A DNA stretch of 52,723 nt, taken from the NCBI GenBank assembly GCA_963635575.1, contig CAVHFU010000006.1, positions 1 through 52,723 of the forward strand. Direction: 5' to 3'. Origin of the DNA: RGIG9151 sp963635575 (GTDB lineage: Bacteria > Bacillota > Clostridia > TANB77 > RGIG9151). The notes below the pieces were generated by a model that was not told the origin of the DNA, did no database searches, and saw only the letters and a program-made list of their open reading frames with translations. How positions within the stretch are numbered: position 1 is the first letter of the stretch; each line of letters begins with the position of its first letter. Shown here piece after piece: positions 27,399 to 34,367 of the stretch. Position numbers and translations under genes: made by a program.

Positions 27399-27513
27399 TG
27401 ACAGATAAATTTTTGAATTACAAAAAGAAAAAATATTAATATCTCATACATATAAATTTAAGTGTGTTCTTAAGTTATACGGTGAAAAGCGAAAGAAACA
27501 AAAGAAAAAAGTA

Positions 27514-27541
27514 TAAAGTAAATACGTGATTTAGACGATAC
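27514..27541 (+). promoter_or_regulatory. Possible sigma-28 promoter of flagellin 4
   Basis: TAAA (27514-27517), a 16-base spacer and GACGATAC (27534-27541) resemble the flagellar sigma consensus with two mismatches in the -10. The start would be near 27549, immediately at the next hairpin. The 27399-27513 stretch holds one AT-rich hairpin (27451-27479) and no gene. Confidence 0.4.
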
Positions 27542-27549
27542 TCTAAATA

Positions 27550-27585
27550 GCTAAAAACTCTTTGTAAGCACAAAGAGTTTTTAGC
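27550..27585 (+). terminator. Strong hairpin before flagellin 4: terminator or 5' stabilising stem
   Basis: A 16-bp perfect stem (27550-27565 with 27570-27585) with tetraloop AAGC contains five A and five T residues at its base. It could terminate flagellin 3 transcripts, although the T run is inside the stem and followed by AGCG. If the promoter at 27514-27541 is real, the hairpin would instead cap the 5' end of the flagellin 4 mRNA. Confidence 0.6.
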
Positions 27586-27586
27586 G

Positions 27587-27630
27587 TTGACCCAAGGATG
27601 GCGTCAATACAAAGAATTCAAGGAGGAATT
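27587..27630 (+). promoter_or_regulatory. CsrA-like double site ahead of flagellin 4
   Basis: Stem TTGACCCA (27587-27594) with TGG-C-GTCAA (27599-27607, one bulged C) exposes AGGA in a tetraloop. It is followed by the ribosome site AAGGAG (27620-27625) in the loop of AATTC (27615-27619) with GAATT (27626-27630). Two spaced GGA hairpins, one on the Shine-Dalgarno, is the arrangement known for CsrA repression of Bacillus hag. Confidence 0.55.
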
Positions 27631-27633
27631 TAT

Positions 27634-28791
27634 ATGAGGATCAACACAAACGTAATGGCGTTAAACGCCCAAAACAAATTGTCAAATAATCAATCAAAAG
27701 TAGAGAAGTCAATCCAAAAATTATCATCAGGTTTAAGAATAAATAGTGCAGCGGATGACGCTGCGGGACTTGCAATCAGTGAGAAAATGCGTGCACAAAT
27801 TCGAGGTCTAGATCAAGCTCAGGATAATGCACAAGATGGTATCTCACTAATTCAGACTGCAGAAGGAGCTCTACAACAAACGACTGACATCTTACAAAGA
27901 ATGAGAGAGCTTGTAATAAAGGCGCAAAACACAGGTGTACTTACAGAAGACGATAGGACATCAATAACAGAAGAAATGAGTACACTAAGAGGAGAAATTG
28001 ACCGTATTGCGACATCAACGACCTTTAACTCAAAGAAATTGTTAGATGGAACATTGGCAGTTCAAAGAGCCGAAGGCAGTGAGGGAGGAACACTGACTTC
28101 AGGAATAGTAAGTGTTGTAAATGCAAATGTATCTACAACGTACACACTCCATGCAACAGTTGGGAAAAAAGCTTATGTTGAATACAAAGTAAAAGATGAA
28201 CAAACAGGTGTAGAAACATTAACAAGTGTCACCTCAGACATTATAGTGCCAAAGACTCTGACCGGGAAAATTAATTTTAACGACGCCGGAATATTTATTA
28301 ACTTTAGAGGTCAAGAAGTAGATGCAACTAAACTAGAAGGAAAGACCATAAAAACAGCAGATGAGTCTAAAGGAGACACAGCGGCCTTTAAAATAGGTGC
28401 AAACACCTATACGGAAGATACGCTATTCGTAGGAATAGGAGACATGTCATCTAAAGGATTAAACGTAAAAGGTGACGGAGCAGCATTCTCAATAGACATA
28501 TCTACCGCAAAAGCCGCAAATGAAACACTAGACGCAATCGATTATGCAATCGACACAGTATCTAGCCAACGTGCGACATTAGGTGCAATCCAAAACAGAA
28601 TGGAATATGCAATTAGTGCCTTGTCAGCCACAGAAGAAAACCTAAGTGCTGCAGAATCACGTATTCGTGATGTAGACATGGCAGACGAAATGGTAAGCTA
28701 TACGAAAAACAGCATTTTAAATCAATCTGCTATGGCAATGCTAGCACAAGCAAATCAGCAACCACAGTCAATATTGCAACTATTGCAATAA
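27634..28791 (+). CDS. Flagellin 4
   Basis: Filament subunit of 385 residues with standard D0/D1 ends (MRINTNVMALNAQNKLSNNQ; RIRDVDMADEMVSYTKNSILN) and a distinct central region (about 145-285). The start is ATG 27634, seven bases after AAGGAGG. An in-frame ATG at 27598 would add 12 residues but lies inside the regulatory hairpin and has no spaced ribosome site. The last gene of the flagellin tandem; a strong terminator follows the stop codon. Confidence 0.97.
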   Translation: MRINTNVMALNAQNKLSNNQSKVEKSIQKLSSGLRINSAADDAAGLAISEKMRAQIRGLDQAQDNAQDGISLIQTAEGALQQTTDILQRMRELVIKAQNTGVLTEDDRTSITEEMSTLRGEIDRIATSTTFNSKKLLDGTLAVQRAEGSEGGTLTSGIVSVVNANVSTTYTLHATVGKKAYVEYKVKDEQTGVETLTSVTSDIIVPKTLTGKINFNDAGIFINFRGQEVDATKLEGKTIKTADESKGDTAAFKIGANTYTEDTLFVGIGDMSSKGLNVKGDGAAFSIDISTAKAANETLDAIDYAIDTVSSQRATLGAIQNRMEYAISALSATEENLSAAESRIRDVDMADEMVSYTKNSILNQSAMAMLAQANQQPQSILQLLQ

Positions 28792-28819
28792 AAAACTCGG
28801 AAAACTTTCCGAGTTTTTT
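28789..28819 (+). terminator. Terminator after flagellin 4
   Basis: AAAAACTCGGAA (28791-28802) pairs with TTCCGAGTTTTT (28807-28818), 12 bp with loop AACT, overlapping the stop codon and ending in a T run. Confidence 0.92.
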
Positions 28820-28820
28820 A

Positions 28821-28851
28821 TTGCCCAAAAGGGACGGTTCTTTTTGGGCAA
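28821..28851. repeat. REP-like palindrome
   Basis: TTGCCCAAAA (28821-28830) and TTTTGGGCAA (28842-28851) are perfect inverted repeats around GGGACGGTTCT. The GGGACGGTTC core resembles palindromes associated in many genomes with Y1 (REP-associated) transposases; this association is from memory and there is only one copy in the window. Confidence 0.5.
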
Positions 28852-28884
28852 AAAAATTAACGAAGGCACAATTACCTTCGTTAA
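28851..28884 (-). terminator. Terminator of spoVS
   Basis: TTAACGAAGG (28857-28866) with CCTTCGTTAA (28875-28884), a perfect 10-bp stem. On the minus strand it runs into seven T residues (28856-28850 complement). Confidence 0.9.
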
Positions 28885-28897
28885 CAAACTCAATCAA

Positions 28898-29161
28898 TTA
28901 GTTTTTAGGTTGCACAATAATTTTTAGTGCAGTTTTTTCTTCTCCATTAATTTGGATGTCTGTAAATGCCGGAATACAAATTAGATCAACACCGGCAGGT
29001 GCAACGAAACCTCTTGCAATAGCAACAGCTTTAACAGCCTGATTTATAGCTCCGGCTCCAACAGCTTGAAGTTCAGCTGATCCTTTTTCTCTAACAACTC
29101 CTGCGAGTGCTCCTGCGATAGAATTAGGACTAGACTTCGATGATACTTTTAAAATATCCAT
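28898..29161 (-). CDS. spoVS: Stage V sporulation protein S
   Basis: A small Alba-like protein needed for progress through sporulation (coat assembly stage) in Bacillus and conserved in spore-forming Firmicutes. The 87 residues match the family from end to end: MDILKVSSKSSPNSIAGALA, GAINQAVKAVAIARGFVAP, and CIPAFTDIQINGEEKTALK. The start has AAGGAGG upstream. Its own promoter is visible, and it lies next to ymdB as in Bacillus (rny-ymdB-spoVS). Its presence supports a spore-forming host. Confidence 0.97.
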   Translation of the reverse strand: MDILKVSSKSSPNSIAGALAGVVREKGSAELQAVGAGAINQAVKAVAIARGFVAPAGVDLICIPAFTDIQINGEEKTALKIIVQPKN

Positions 29162-29203
29162 AATATTACCTCCTTAAATTTTTCATTTGTACTTCATGTT
29201 GAT

Positions 29204-29232
29204 ATTGTATAATAAAAATCGTATATGTTCAA
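29204..29232 (-). promoter_or_regulatory. Promoter of spoVS
   Basis: Minus-strand TTGAAC (29232-29227), 17-base spacer, TACAAT (29209-29204). It looks like a sigma-A element; Bacillus spoVS uses sigma-H, so the sigma factor should be treated as unassigned. Confidence 0.6.
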
Positions 29233-29282
29233 GTAAAATTATACATTTTTTAACGACAAAATACGTACGAATCTTGTCGAAA

Positions 29283-30050
29283 TTATCTACGAATTCTAGT
29301 AATAGAAACGGTTTTATTAGTAGAATCATCAATTTCAATCATAATAGCATTCAGTTCAACATCCCCCGTAGCAACTTCCTTTTTCTCAGGAATTTCCGTA
29401 AGAAAAGAAGTAATGATAATAGACTTGTTAGCACCAATGATAGACTCCCTTGGGCCTGTCATCCCGATATCCGTAATATAAGCAGTTCCTTTAGGTAAAA
29501 TCACTTCATCGCCGGTCTGAACGTGTGTATGTGTACCAAAAACCAGATTAACTTTTCCGTCTAGTAAATACCCCATAGCCTTTTTTTCAGAAGTAGCTTC
29601 AGCATGGAAATCAACAATAATGATATCAGCCTTATCAGCCATTTCGCTAACCGCACTTCTAACAGCTAAGAATGGATTATTAACAGGCTCCATATAAACC
29701 CTTCCGACAGCATTTATAATTAAAATACGCTTCCCATTAACATTAAAAAATCTAAAACCGCGTCCAGCAGTTCCATCTAAATAATTAATAGGACGAATAA
29801 CACGTGAATCATCAATAACCTTTAATATATCTTTTTTTCTCCAAGTATGATTCCCCAAAGTAATAGCATTAACACCAGCACTTGTAAGCTCAGAAAATGC
29901 CTTAGGATTCATTCCAAGTCCGCCACTGCTATTCTCACCATTAGCAATAATAAAATCAATATTAAGCTCATTTTTTATACCTTGTAGGTTATCCTTAAGA
30001 TAAGTCCTACCGGGAGCACCAATGACATCTCCAATAGCCAAAATTTTCAT
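29283..30050 (-). CDS. ymdB: YmdB family metallophosphoesterase
   Basis: A dinuclear-metal phosphodiesterase active on 2',3'-cyclic nucleotides in vitro, which in Bacillus influences the choice between motility and biofilm formation. Metal-binding motifs are present: ILAIGDVIGAPGR (D at the first position), ANGENSSGGLG, ITLGNHTWRK, VDFHAEATSEK and VFGTHTHVQTGDE. The 255-residue length is typical. ATG 30050 follows GGAG (30060-30057); the in-frame TTG 30062 lies at the ribosome site. It is encoded between an ATP-grasp gene and spoVS, the latter an old Firmicutes neighbour; rny is not adjacent here. Confidence 0.95.
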   Translation of the reverse strand: MKILAIGDVIGAPGRTYLKDNLQGIKNELNIDFIIANGENSSGGLGMNPKAFSELTSAGVNAITLGNHTWRKKDILKVIDDSRVIRPINYLDGTAGRGFRFFNVNGKRILIINAVGRVYMEPVNNPFLAVRSAVSEMADKADIIIVDFHAEATSEKKAMGYLLDGKVNLVFGTHTHVQTGDEVILPKGTAYITDIGMTGPRESIIGANKSIIITSFLTEIPEKKEVATGDVELNAIMIEIDDSTNKTVSITRIRR

Positions 30051-30068
30051 AATATACTCCAATCTAAA

Positions 30069-30848
30069 TTAATTAAACATAAGATTAATTGCATCACCGT
30101 AAATCTTTTCAGCAATTTTGTAGTTTTCAGCAGTCTTAGAAGCAAAATGTTCCATCATAATTCCGGAATTAATTTCTAAGACTAAATAATTACCATTAAC
30201 CTCTATAATATCAACAGAAACAAACTTCCCATTAACAGCATTACTTGCACTAATCGCAAGTTCACTTAACCTAGAACATACTTTGGGATTTTCAGTAATA
30301 ATAGGCTCCGCACCAAGTCCTAAATTATGTCTCCAGTTATTAGTACGCTGTTTAGAATAAATTAGTTTCACCTCATTATCAAGAATTATAATTCTGTATT
30401 CATTGTCTATTTCATAAAAAGGAGAAATAGAAGCATATTCACCTTTATTAAATAAATAATTCATTTTATCTAATAAATCATCAAAATCAGTAACCTTAAA
30501 AACATCTTTTCCACTGGTGCCATTATTAGTCTTGCAAACAACACTTTTATTAAATCTATTAAATAATAAATTAGCAATATTAATTTTCTCTTGAGTAAGT
30601 CCAGGCAAGATAAGTTCATGACGAACATTCGGGATACTTAGTGAAGTAAGAATATCCGAAACAGCAGATTTATCATTGCAAACCATAAGAGTTCCCGCAG
30701 AATTTAAATCAAATTGGTAACCATGTATATATTTAATAATATCATTTTTTGTTAACTTTAGTATCCAATCTGACGATAACAAATTTAGAGAAATATTATT
30801 AGTTTCACAATAATCTTTTATTATATTCACAATAATTCTACAAGACAT
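30069..30848 (-). CDS. ATP-grasp domain protein (RimK/YheC-like)
   Basis: Probably an ATP-dependent carboxylate-amine ligase; substrate unknown. The B domain shows the ATP-binding KSVVCKTNNGTSGKDVFKV. The metal/phosphate-binding end of the fold is seen in FVSVDIIEVNGNYLVLEINSG, with the Asp and Glu-x-Asn of the family, and R in DNEYRIIILDNEV. The length is 260 residues from ATG 30848, which follows GAGGTGCC; an upstream in-frame extension lies within the promoter and is not used. Related spore-former ATP-grasp proteins occur in coat/spore-surface loci, but nothing here proves that role. Its stop is 18 bases upstream of ymdB, so the two are probably co-transcribed. Confidence 0.8.
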   Translation of the reverse strand: MSCRIIVNIIKDYCETNNISLNLLSSDWILKLTKNDIIKYIHGYQFDLNSAGTLMVCNDKSAVSDILTSLSIPNVRHELILPGLTQEKINIANLLFNRFNKSVVCKTNNGTSGKDVFKVTDFDDLLDKMNYLFNKGEYASISPFYEIDNEYRIIILDNEVKLIYSKQRTNNWRHNLGLGAEPIITENPKVCSRLSELAISASNAVNGKFVSVDIIEVNGNYLVLEINSGIMMEHFASKTAENYKIAEKIYGDAINLMFN

Positions 30849-30873
30849 ATTAGGCACCTCATTTCGAAAACTA

Positions 30874-30902
30874 ATTGTATAATAAAAAAGATAAAATGTC
30901 AA
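30874..30902 (-). promoter_or_regulatory. Promoter of the ATP-grasp/ymdB unit
   Basis: Minus-strand TTGACA (30902-30897), 17-base spacer, TACAAT (30879-30874). A near-consensus sigma-A promoter, divergent from the next one. Confidence 0.8.
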
Positions 30903-30916
30903 ATATAGCCAAAAAG

Positions 30917-30945
30917 TTGACATAAACTATAAAATATGGTAAAAT
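30917..30945 (+). promoter_or_regulatory. Promoter of the small gene and coiled-coil gene
   Basis: Consensus TTGACA (30917-30922), 17-base spacer, TAAAAT (30940-30945), start near 30952. The -35 elements of the two divergent promoters are 14 bases apart. Confidence 0.8.
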
Positions 30946-30977
30946 TGTAAGTGAAACATATGAGGAGGAAGAGTTTT

Positions 30978-31106
30978 ATGGAAAAAATAGAATTTTTAAC
31001 AGAAGAAGAAAAAAAAGCACTAAGCTTTAATGACTTAGCAACTTATATGGAAATGCTAAATATGTTAAAAACAGAACTTGAAAGCATTAAGGAAATGGAG
31101 GACTAA
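30978..31106 (+). CDS. Small acidic protein, 42 residues, unknown function
   Basis: A short open frame with good gene signals: a consensus promoter 30 bases upstream, GAGGAGGAAGAG as ribosome site, ATG 30978, and TAA three bases before the next start. The product begins MEKIEFLTEEEKKALSFNDL and continues as one predicted amphipathic helix rich in Glu, Lys, Leu and Met (TYMEMLNMLKTELESIKEME). I do not recognise a family. Tight coupling to the following gene suggests that the two proteins act together, perhaps as helical partners. Confidence 0.75.
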   Translation: MEKIEFLTEEEKKALSFNDLATYMEMLNMLKTELESIKEMED

Positions 31107-31109
31107 AAA

Positions 31110-32294
31110 ATGGCAGAGAAACTATCTAAGAAATTAAATGAAACACTATCTGAAAAAGAAAGAAATGCAGTAGAAAGTTTATTTAATGTTTCAGATAAAC
31201 TTGAGCAGTTTTTTAGCTATGCCGAATGTAGCGTAGAAGAAAGAGAAACCATTGCATACAAAGAGTTAAATATAATGTATTTGGTTGAGCAAATAGTAAA
31301 GATAAAGAATATGCATATATCTAATGCCGAGAAAAAAGACAGAATTCATGAGATAATAAAAGATGTAGATATTGATTACCTACTTGACGAAGTAAAATCT
31401 GAAATGGCAAAAGTTCAAAAGCATATGGTAGATAGAGCAAAAGAAATTTCCTTAGAACTTCAAAAAGAATTCGGAACAGTAGAAAGAAGCTTTAATTCAT
31501 TAATAGATAATAATATAGAAAATGAAGAAGAAAAGGGAAAAGATGCGGAAGATAAGAAAAGGAAGATCTTAGCAGATGAAAAAGAAAAATCCGAAACATC
31601 CTTAGTAAAATATGAAGGAAAAGGCTTTTGGGCAAACTTTAAGAAGATAAGAGAACAAGGAAAAGAAGACCCAAGCAAGAAAAAGAATATTTTCAAAGCA
31701 TTAGCTGAAGCATATAGAACAACAGTAGAAGAATCAAGACCACAAGTAGAAGAAGAACCAAAAGATGCTGAAGTAGAAAAACTAGAAAAAGAAATGCAAG
31801 CATTAGATGAACAAATAAAAGCTTCAAAAGAGAATACAAAAAAATTACAGGACCAAAAGAAAGAAGTAAAAAGGCATTTATTAGAGGTAAATGTAAGGGC
31901 AATGGAAGAAGCAAAAGCCCAAATAGGAGAAAGTAAAGAACCTATTCCGGCAGAAGAAATAACAGAAGATAGAGTAGGCGGAATGTTTGAAAGAATAGCA
32001 GCATATAGACATAACAAGAAAATAGAAAAATTAAAAGGTAAAATAAATGATTTAACACAAGACATAAAGGGAATGTCTGACGAAATAAAAGACCGTCGAG
32101 AAAAATTAGAGAAGGACGGAGAAAATAAAGAATATGAAAAAGATATAGAGTTTGATGTAAAACATATAACTAAAAACCAAATACGAAGAGATAAACTAGC
32201 AAGAGAAGTACATAGAGAAGAAGTACTTCATGCATCAAAACAAGCTGTAAGAGAATCAAGAGAAAGACATAGGAATGAAGGAATGGATAGATAG
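31110..32294 (+). CDS. Charged coiled-coil protein of unknown function
   Basis: A 394-residue cytoplasmic protein with no signal peptide or membrane segment. Most of it is Glu/Lys/Arg-rich helix: a helical N-terminal part (1-135), an acidic linker (about 136-165), an aromatic island (GKGFWANFKKIREQGKEDP, about 170-190), then two long coiled-coil blocks (about 215-275 and 295-345) and a basic tail (REVHREEVLHASKQAVRES). No catalytic motif is visible and I do not recognise a family. It is the second gene of a two-gene unit and is transcribed towards the secretion-like locus, sharing its terminator. A role with that locus is only a guess from position. Confidence 0.8.
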   Translation: MAEKLSKKLNETLSEKERNAVESLFNVSDKLEQFFSYAECSVEERETIAYKELNIMYLVEQIVKIKNMHISNAEKKDRIHEIIKDVDIDYLLDEVKSEMAKVQKHMVDRAKEISLELQKEFGTVERSFNSLIDNNIENEEEKGKDAEDKKRKILADEKEKSETSLVKYEGKGFWANFKKIREQGKEDPSKKKNIFKALAEAYRTTVEESRPQVEEEPKDAEVEKLEKEMQALDEQIKASKENTKKLQDQKKEVKRHLLEVNVRAMEEAKAQIGESKEPIPAEEITEDRVGGMFERIAAYRHNKKIEKLKGKINDLTQDIKGMSDEIKDRREKLEKDGENKEYEKDIEFDVKHITKNQIRRDKLAREVHREEVLHASKQAVRESRERHRNEGMDR

Positions 32295-32296
32295 TG

Positions 32297-32326
32297 AAAA
32301 ACCTGACCGTAATGGTCAGGTTTTTT
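32297..32326. terminator. Bidirectional terminator between the coiled-coil gene and the secretion locus
   Basis: A 12-bp stem, AAAAACCTGACC (32297-32308) with GGTCAGGTTTTT (32314-32325), loop GTAAT. It touches the stop codon of the last gene of the minus-strand locus. Confidence 0.9.
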
Positions 32327-33218
32327 AGATATCTAAACAAAATTTAGTAGCTATTTCAAACGAATAGTCATTTCCGCCAACATTAATTTCCTTAAAATAA
32401 ATTTGATTAGGTATAGCATCTGCAATAGATAATCCGGTTCCGACAGAGAAACAGAAGCTCGTAGAAAAATGCGGTGGAACAGTAACAGTAGATTGATAAA
32501 AACGCGGCTTAAGCCCAGTATAACAAGAAATATGCTTAGGATCTATAGTTATAGTCTTATCAGTATTATTAGTAATAGTAAAATAGAACTCAGACTTAGT
32601 TTTATAAAGGACCGTTTTATCTAAAATAACCCTAAACATGGAATTTTCAACTCCAGTACCAAGTTCCTTTTCACCAACATATCTAAGAAAAGACATAGTA
32701 TAGTCATCTTCATCAGAAAAATTAATAATAAAAGTATCCGTTTTTTCAGGTTTTTTAGTCATAATAATATCTTCATCGGTATTAGAATAAGGCACAAAGC
32801 TTACTAAAACCATGTATGAATTATCAAACCTAGTATATTTCTCGAAATAAGGAGAGTATTTTTTATCTCCATAGTTTTTCATAAATTCAGAAAAGTCATT
32901 AAAATTATCACTAAATTGATTTTTCTTAAAATCAGTTGTGAGTAAAGAGTATAATTCTTCATAATTTTCATCATTCATTAAATCAAAGAAATTGTTAAGA
33001 GCTTTTCTAATCATAGAAGGTTTGGTATCTTTAGGAGCGTTTATAGCATTTTGTATTTTTTGTTCTAAGCTTGAAGAAGACCTTTCAACGCCTGAAGTAT
33101 GCTTAAAAATCATTTTGAAATTTAAGACAAAGTCTAGTATAACAACTGAAAAAATAATAGTAAAAATAAGTAGTAGTAATGCAAGTAATTTTTTATCACT
33201 AGGTGAGAGTTTAATCAT
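32325..33218 (-). CDS. Membrane-anchored protein with NTF2-like and Ig-like regions (secretion locus)
   Basis: A 297-residue protein with one N-terminal membrane segment (about 10-33), then an extracellular part. Residues about 60-190 (KALNNFFDLMNDENYEELYSLL...) look NTF2/VirB8-like: a helix pair followed by a curved sheet, with a Phe/Tyr-rich core. Residues about 195-297 look like an Ig-type DUF4352-like sheet (SEFYFTITNNTDKTITIDP). VirB8/TcpC proteins of Gram-positive type IV systems have this topology, so it may be a scaffold component, but I cannot prove homology. The ATG overlaps the stop of the preceding gene (TAATG). Last gene of the locus. Confidence 0.65.
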   Translation of the reverse strand: MIKLSPSDKKLLALLLLIFTIIFSVVILDFVLNFKMIFKHTSGVERSSSSLEQKIQNAINAPKDTKPSMIRKALNNFFDLMNDENYEELYSLLTTDFKKNQFSDNFNDFSEFMKNYGDKKYSPYFEKYTRFDNSYMVLVSFVPYSNTDEDIIMTKKPEKTDTFIINFSDEDDYTMSFLRYVGEKELGTGVENSMFRVILDKTVLYKTKSEFYFTITNNTDKTITIDPKHISCYTGLKPRFYQSTVTVPPHFSTSFCFSVGTGLSIADAIPNQIYFKEINVGGNDYSFEIATKFCLDI

Positions 33219-33913
33219 TACGACATACCTCCCATCGCACTAAGAACAATTACAGGAACCTGCTGATATTCTGTGTTTTTTCCAACATATGCATTTACGC
33301 TAAAAACAGTAAAGTCATTTTCATTATCACTTTGTACTTTTAGTCTAAACATAGAACATTTGCCATAGGGGTTATAAGAAAGTGAATTTTCAATTATTTC
33401 AGCGTATTTAATTTCTTTATTTTGAAGGTAAGATAAATTATCTACAATGTTTTTAAAATCTTCAAAAGAAGTAACCCCAAAGTTTGTTGATATGTAATCT
33501 ACTTTATTTTCAAAAAAGCTTTTTAGTTCACTATCAGATAATGAAATTGCATTATTCATTAAATATGGAAGTTCAGTATAAACTATATTTTTAATCTTCA
33601 ATTTAGCTGAATAATACATCTTAAAACTAGGGAAGAAGTCAATTAAATCATCTAAATTTTTTATTGATTTTTCTTCTTCAACGTCTTTTGAAAATTCGTC
33701 AATAAAATTATTATTAACAAGTAAATATGAATTAAGTAGTTCTAAATTTTCAGGTGTTTTCTTAAATGCGAAGCCTCCAGAAGTAGCGTCATCATTATAA
33801 GCATCTTTCATAATAATAGATACTTCGCTACAATATTCTAAAAGCATTTTTCCACCAAAGTATGTAAATAGGCATACACAAATGGCAATAGCAACTACAA
33901 AAACTTTTCTCAC
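33218..33913 (-). CDS. Membrane-anchored protein of unknown function (secretion locus)
   Basis: 231 residues. One N-terminal membrane segment (about 3-25) is followed by an extracytoplasmic, mostly helical domain. A C-terminal sheet-like stretch (KCSMFRLKVQSDNENDFTVF, then VNAYVGKNTEYQQVPVIVL) could be NTF2-like. I do not recognise a family. The start is GTG, overlapping the upstream stop as GTGA, so translation is coupled with both neighbours. Its membership in the secretion-like locus rests on strand, coupling and topology. Confidence 0.65.
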   Translation of the reverse strand: MRKVFVVAIAICVCLFTYFGGKMLLEYCSEVSIIMKDAYNDDATSGGFAFKKTPENLELLNSYLLVNNNFIDEFSKDVEEEKSIKNLDDLIDFFPSFKMYYSAKLKIKNIVYTELPYLMNNAISLSDSELKSFFENKVDYISTNFGVTSFEDFKNIVDNLSYLQNKEIKYAEIIENSLSYNPYGKCSMFRLKVQSDNENDFTVFSVNAYVGKNTEYQQVPVIVLSAMGGMS

Positions 33914-34350
33914 TTTAAAACCTCCATATCATCAATTACAAAAAATCTTGTTGCGTATTCAAGTAATTCTTCTAGTGAAGTAAATAATTTCTCATATGAA
34001 TTATCTGTTTTTCGGTAAATAGTTAAATAATCAGATGTTGTAAAGCGTGAAGCAACAACGAAATTATTCTTCCCTGGAGAGCAGAATTTTCCACCTTCTA
34101 ACTCTACAATCACCGGAATACCGTTCTCCAAAGAATCTATAAAAGATAAGATTTTATCTGAATAAGTCTTTAGAATTATGCTGTTAAAATCAGAATTATT
34201 TAACTCTACCCATGAGGAATTAAAAGTTATTATACCGGTATAGTCCTTGTATTTAATCGCATCATCTGAATTATTATAAAAACCAATAGATAGTATCATC
34301 ACAAGTGTAAAGCATAATATGACTATAGTGAGTATAATTATCTTTTTCAT
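33910..34350 (-). CDS. Small membrane-anchored protein of unknown function (secretion locus)
   Basis: A protein of about 146 residues with an N-terminal hydrophobic anchor (KKIIILTIVILCFTLVMILS) and a small extracellular beta-rich domain. I prefer ATG 34350 (MKKII) to ATG 34359 because GGAGG lies only two bases before the latter. There is no lipobox (the Cys in the anchor is mid-helix). No recognised family. It overlaps the next gene by four bases (GTGA) and follows the hydrolase gene by 17 bases. Confidence 0.6.
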   Translation of the reverse strand: MKKIIILTIVILCFTLVMILSIGFYNNSDDAIKYKDYTGIITFNSSWVELNNSDFNSIILKTYSDKILSFIDSLENGIPVIVELEGGKFCSPGKNNFVVASRFTTSDYLTIYRKTDNSYEKLFTSLEELLEYATRFFVIDDMEVLK

Positions 34351-34367
34351 TCGTATCATTTCCTCCC

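Noticed and set aside
27598..27633. 12-residue upstream extension of flagellin 4
   Set aside because: The ATG lies in the AGGA hairpin and has no spaced ribosome site; the conserved family start MRINTNVMALN at 27634 has a perfect one.
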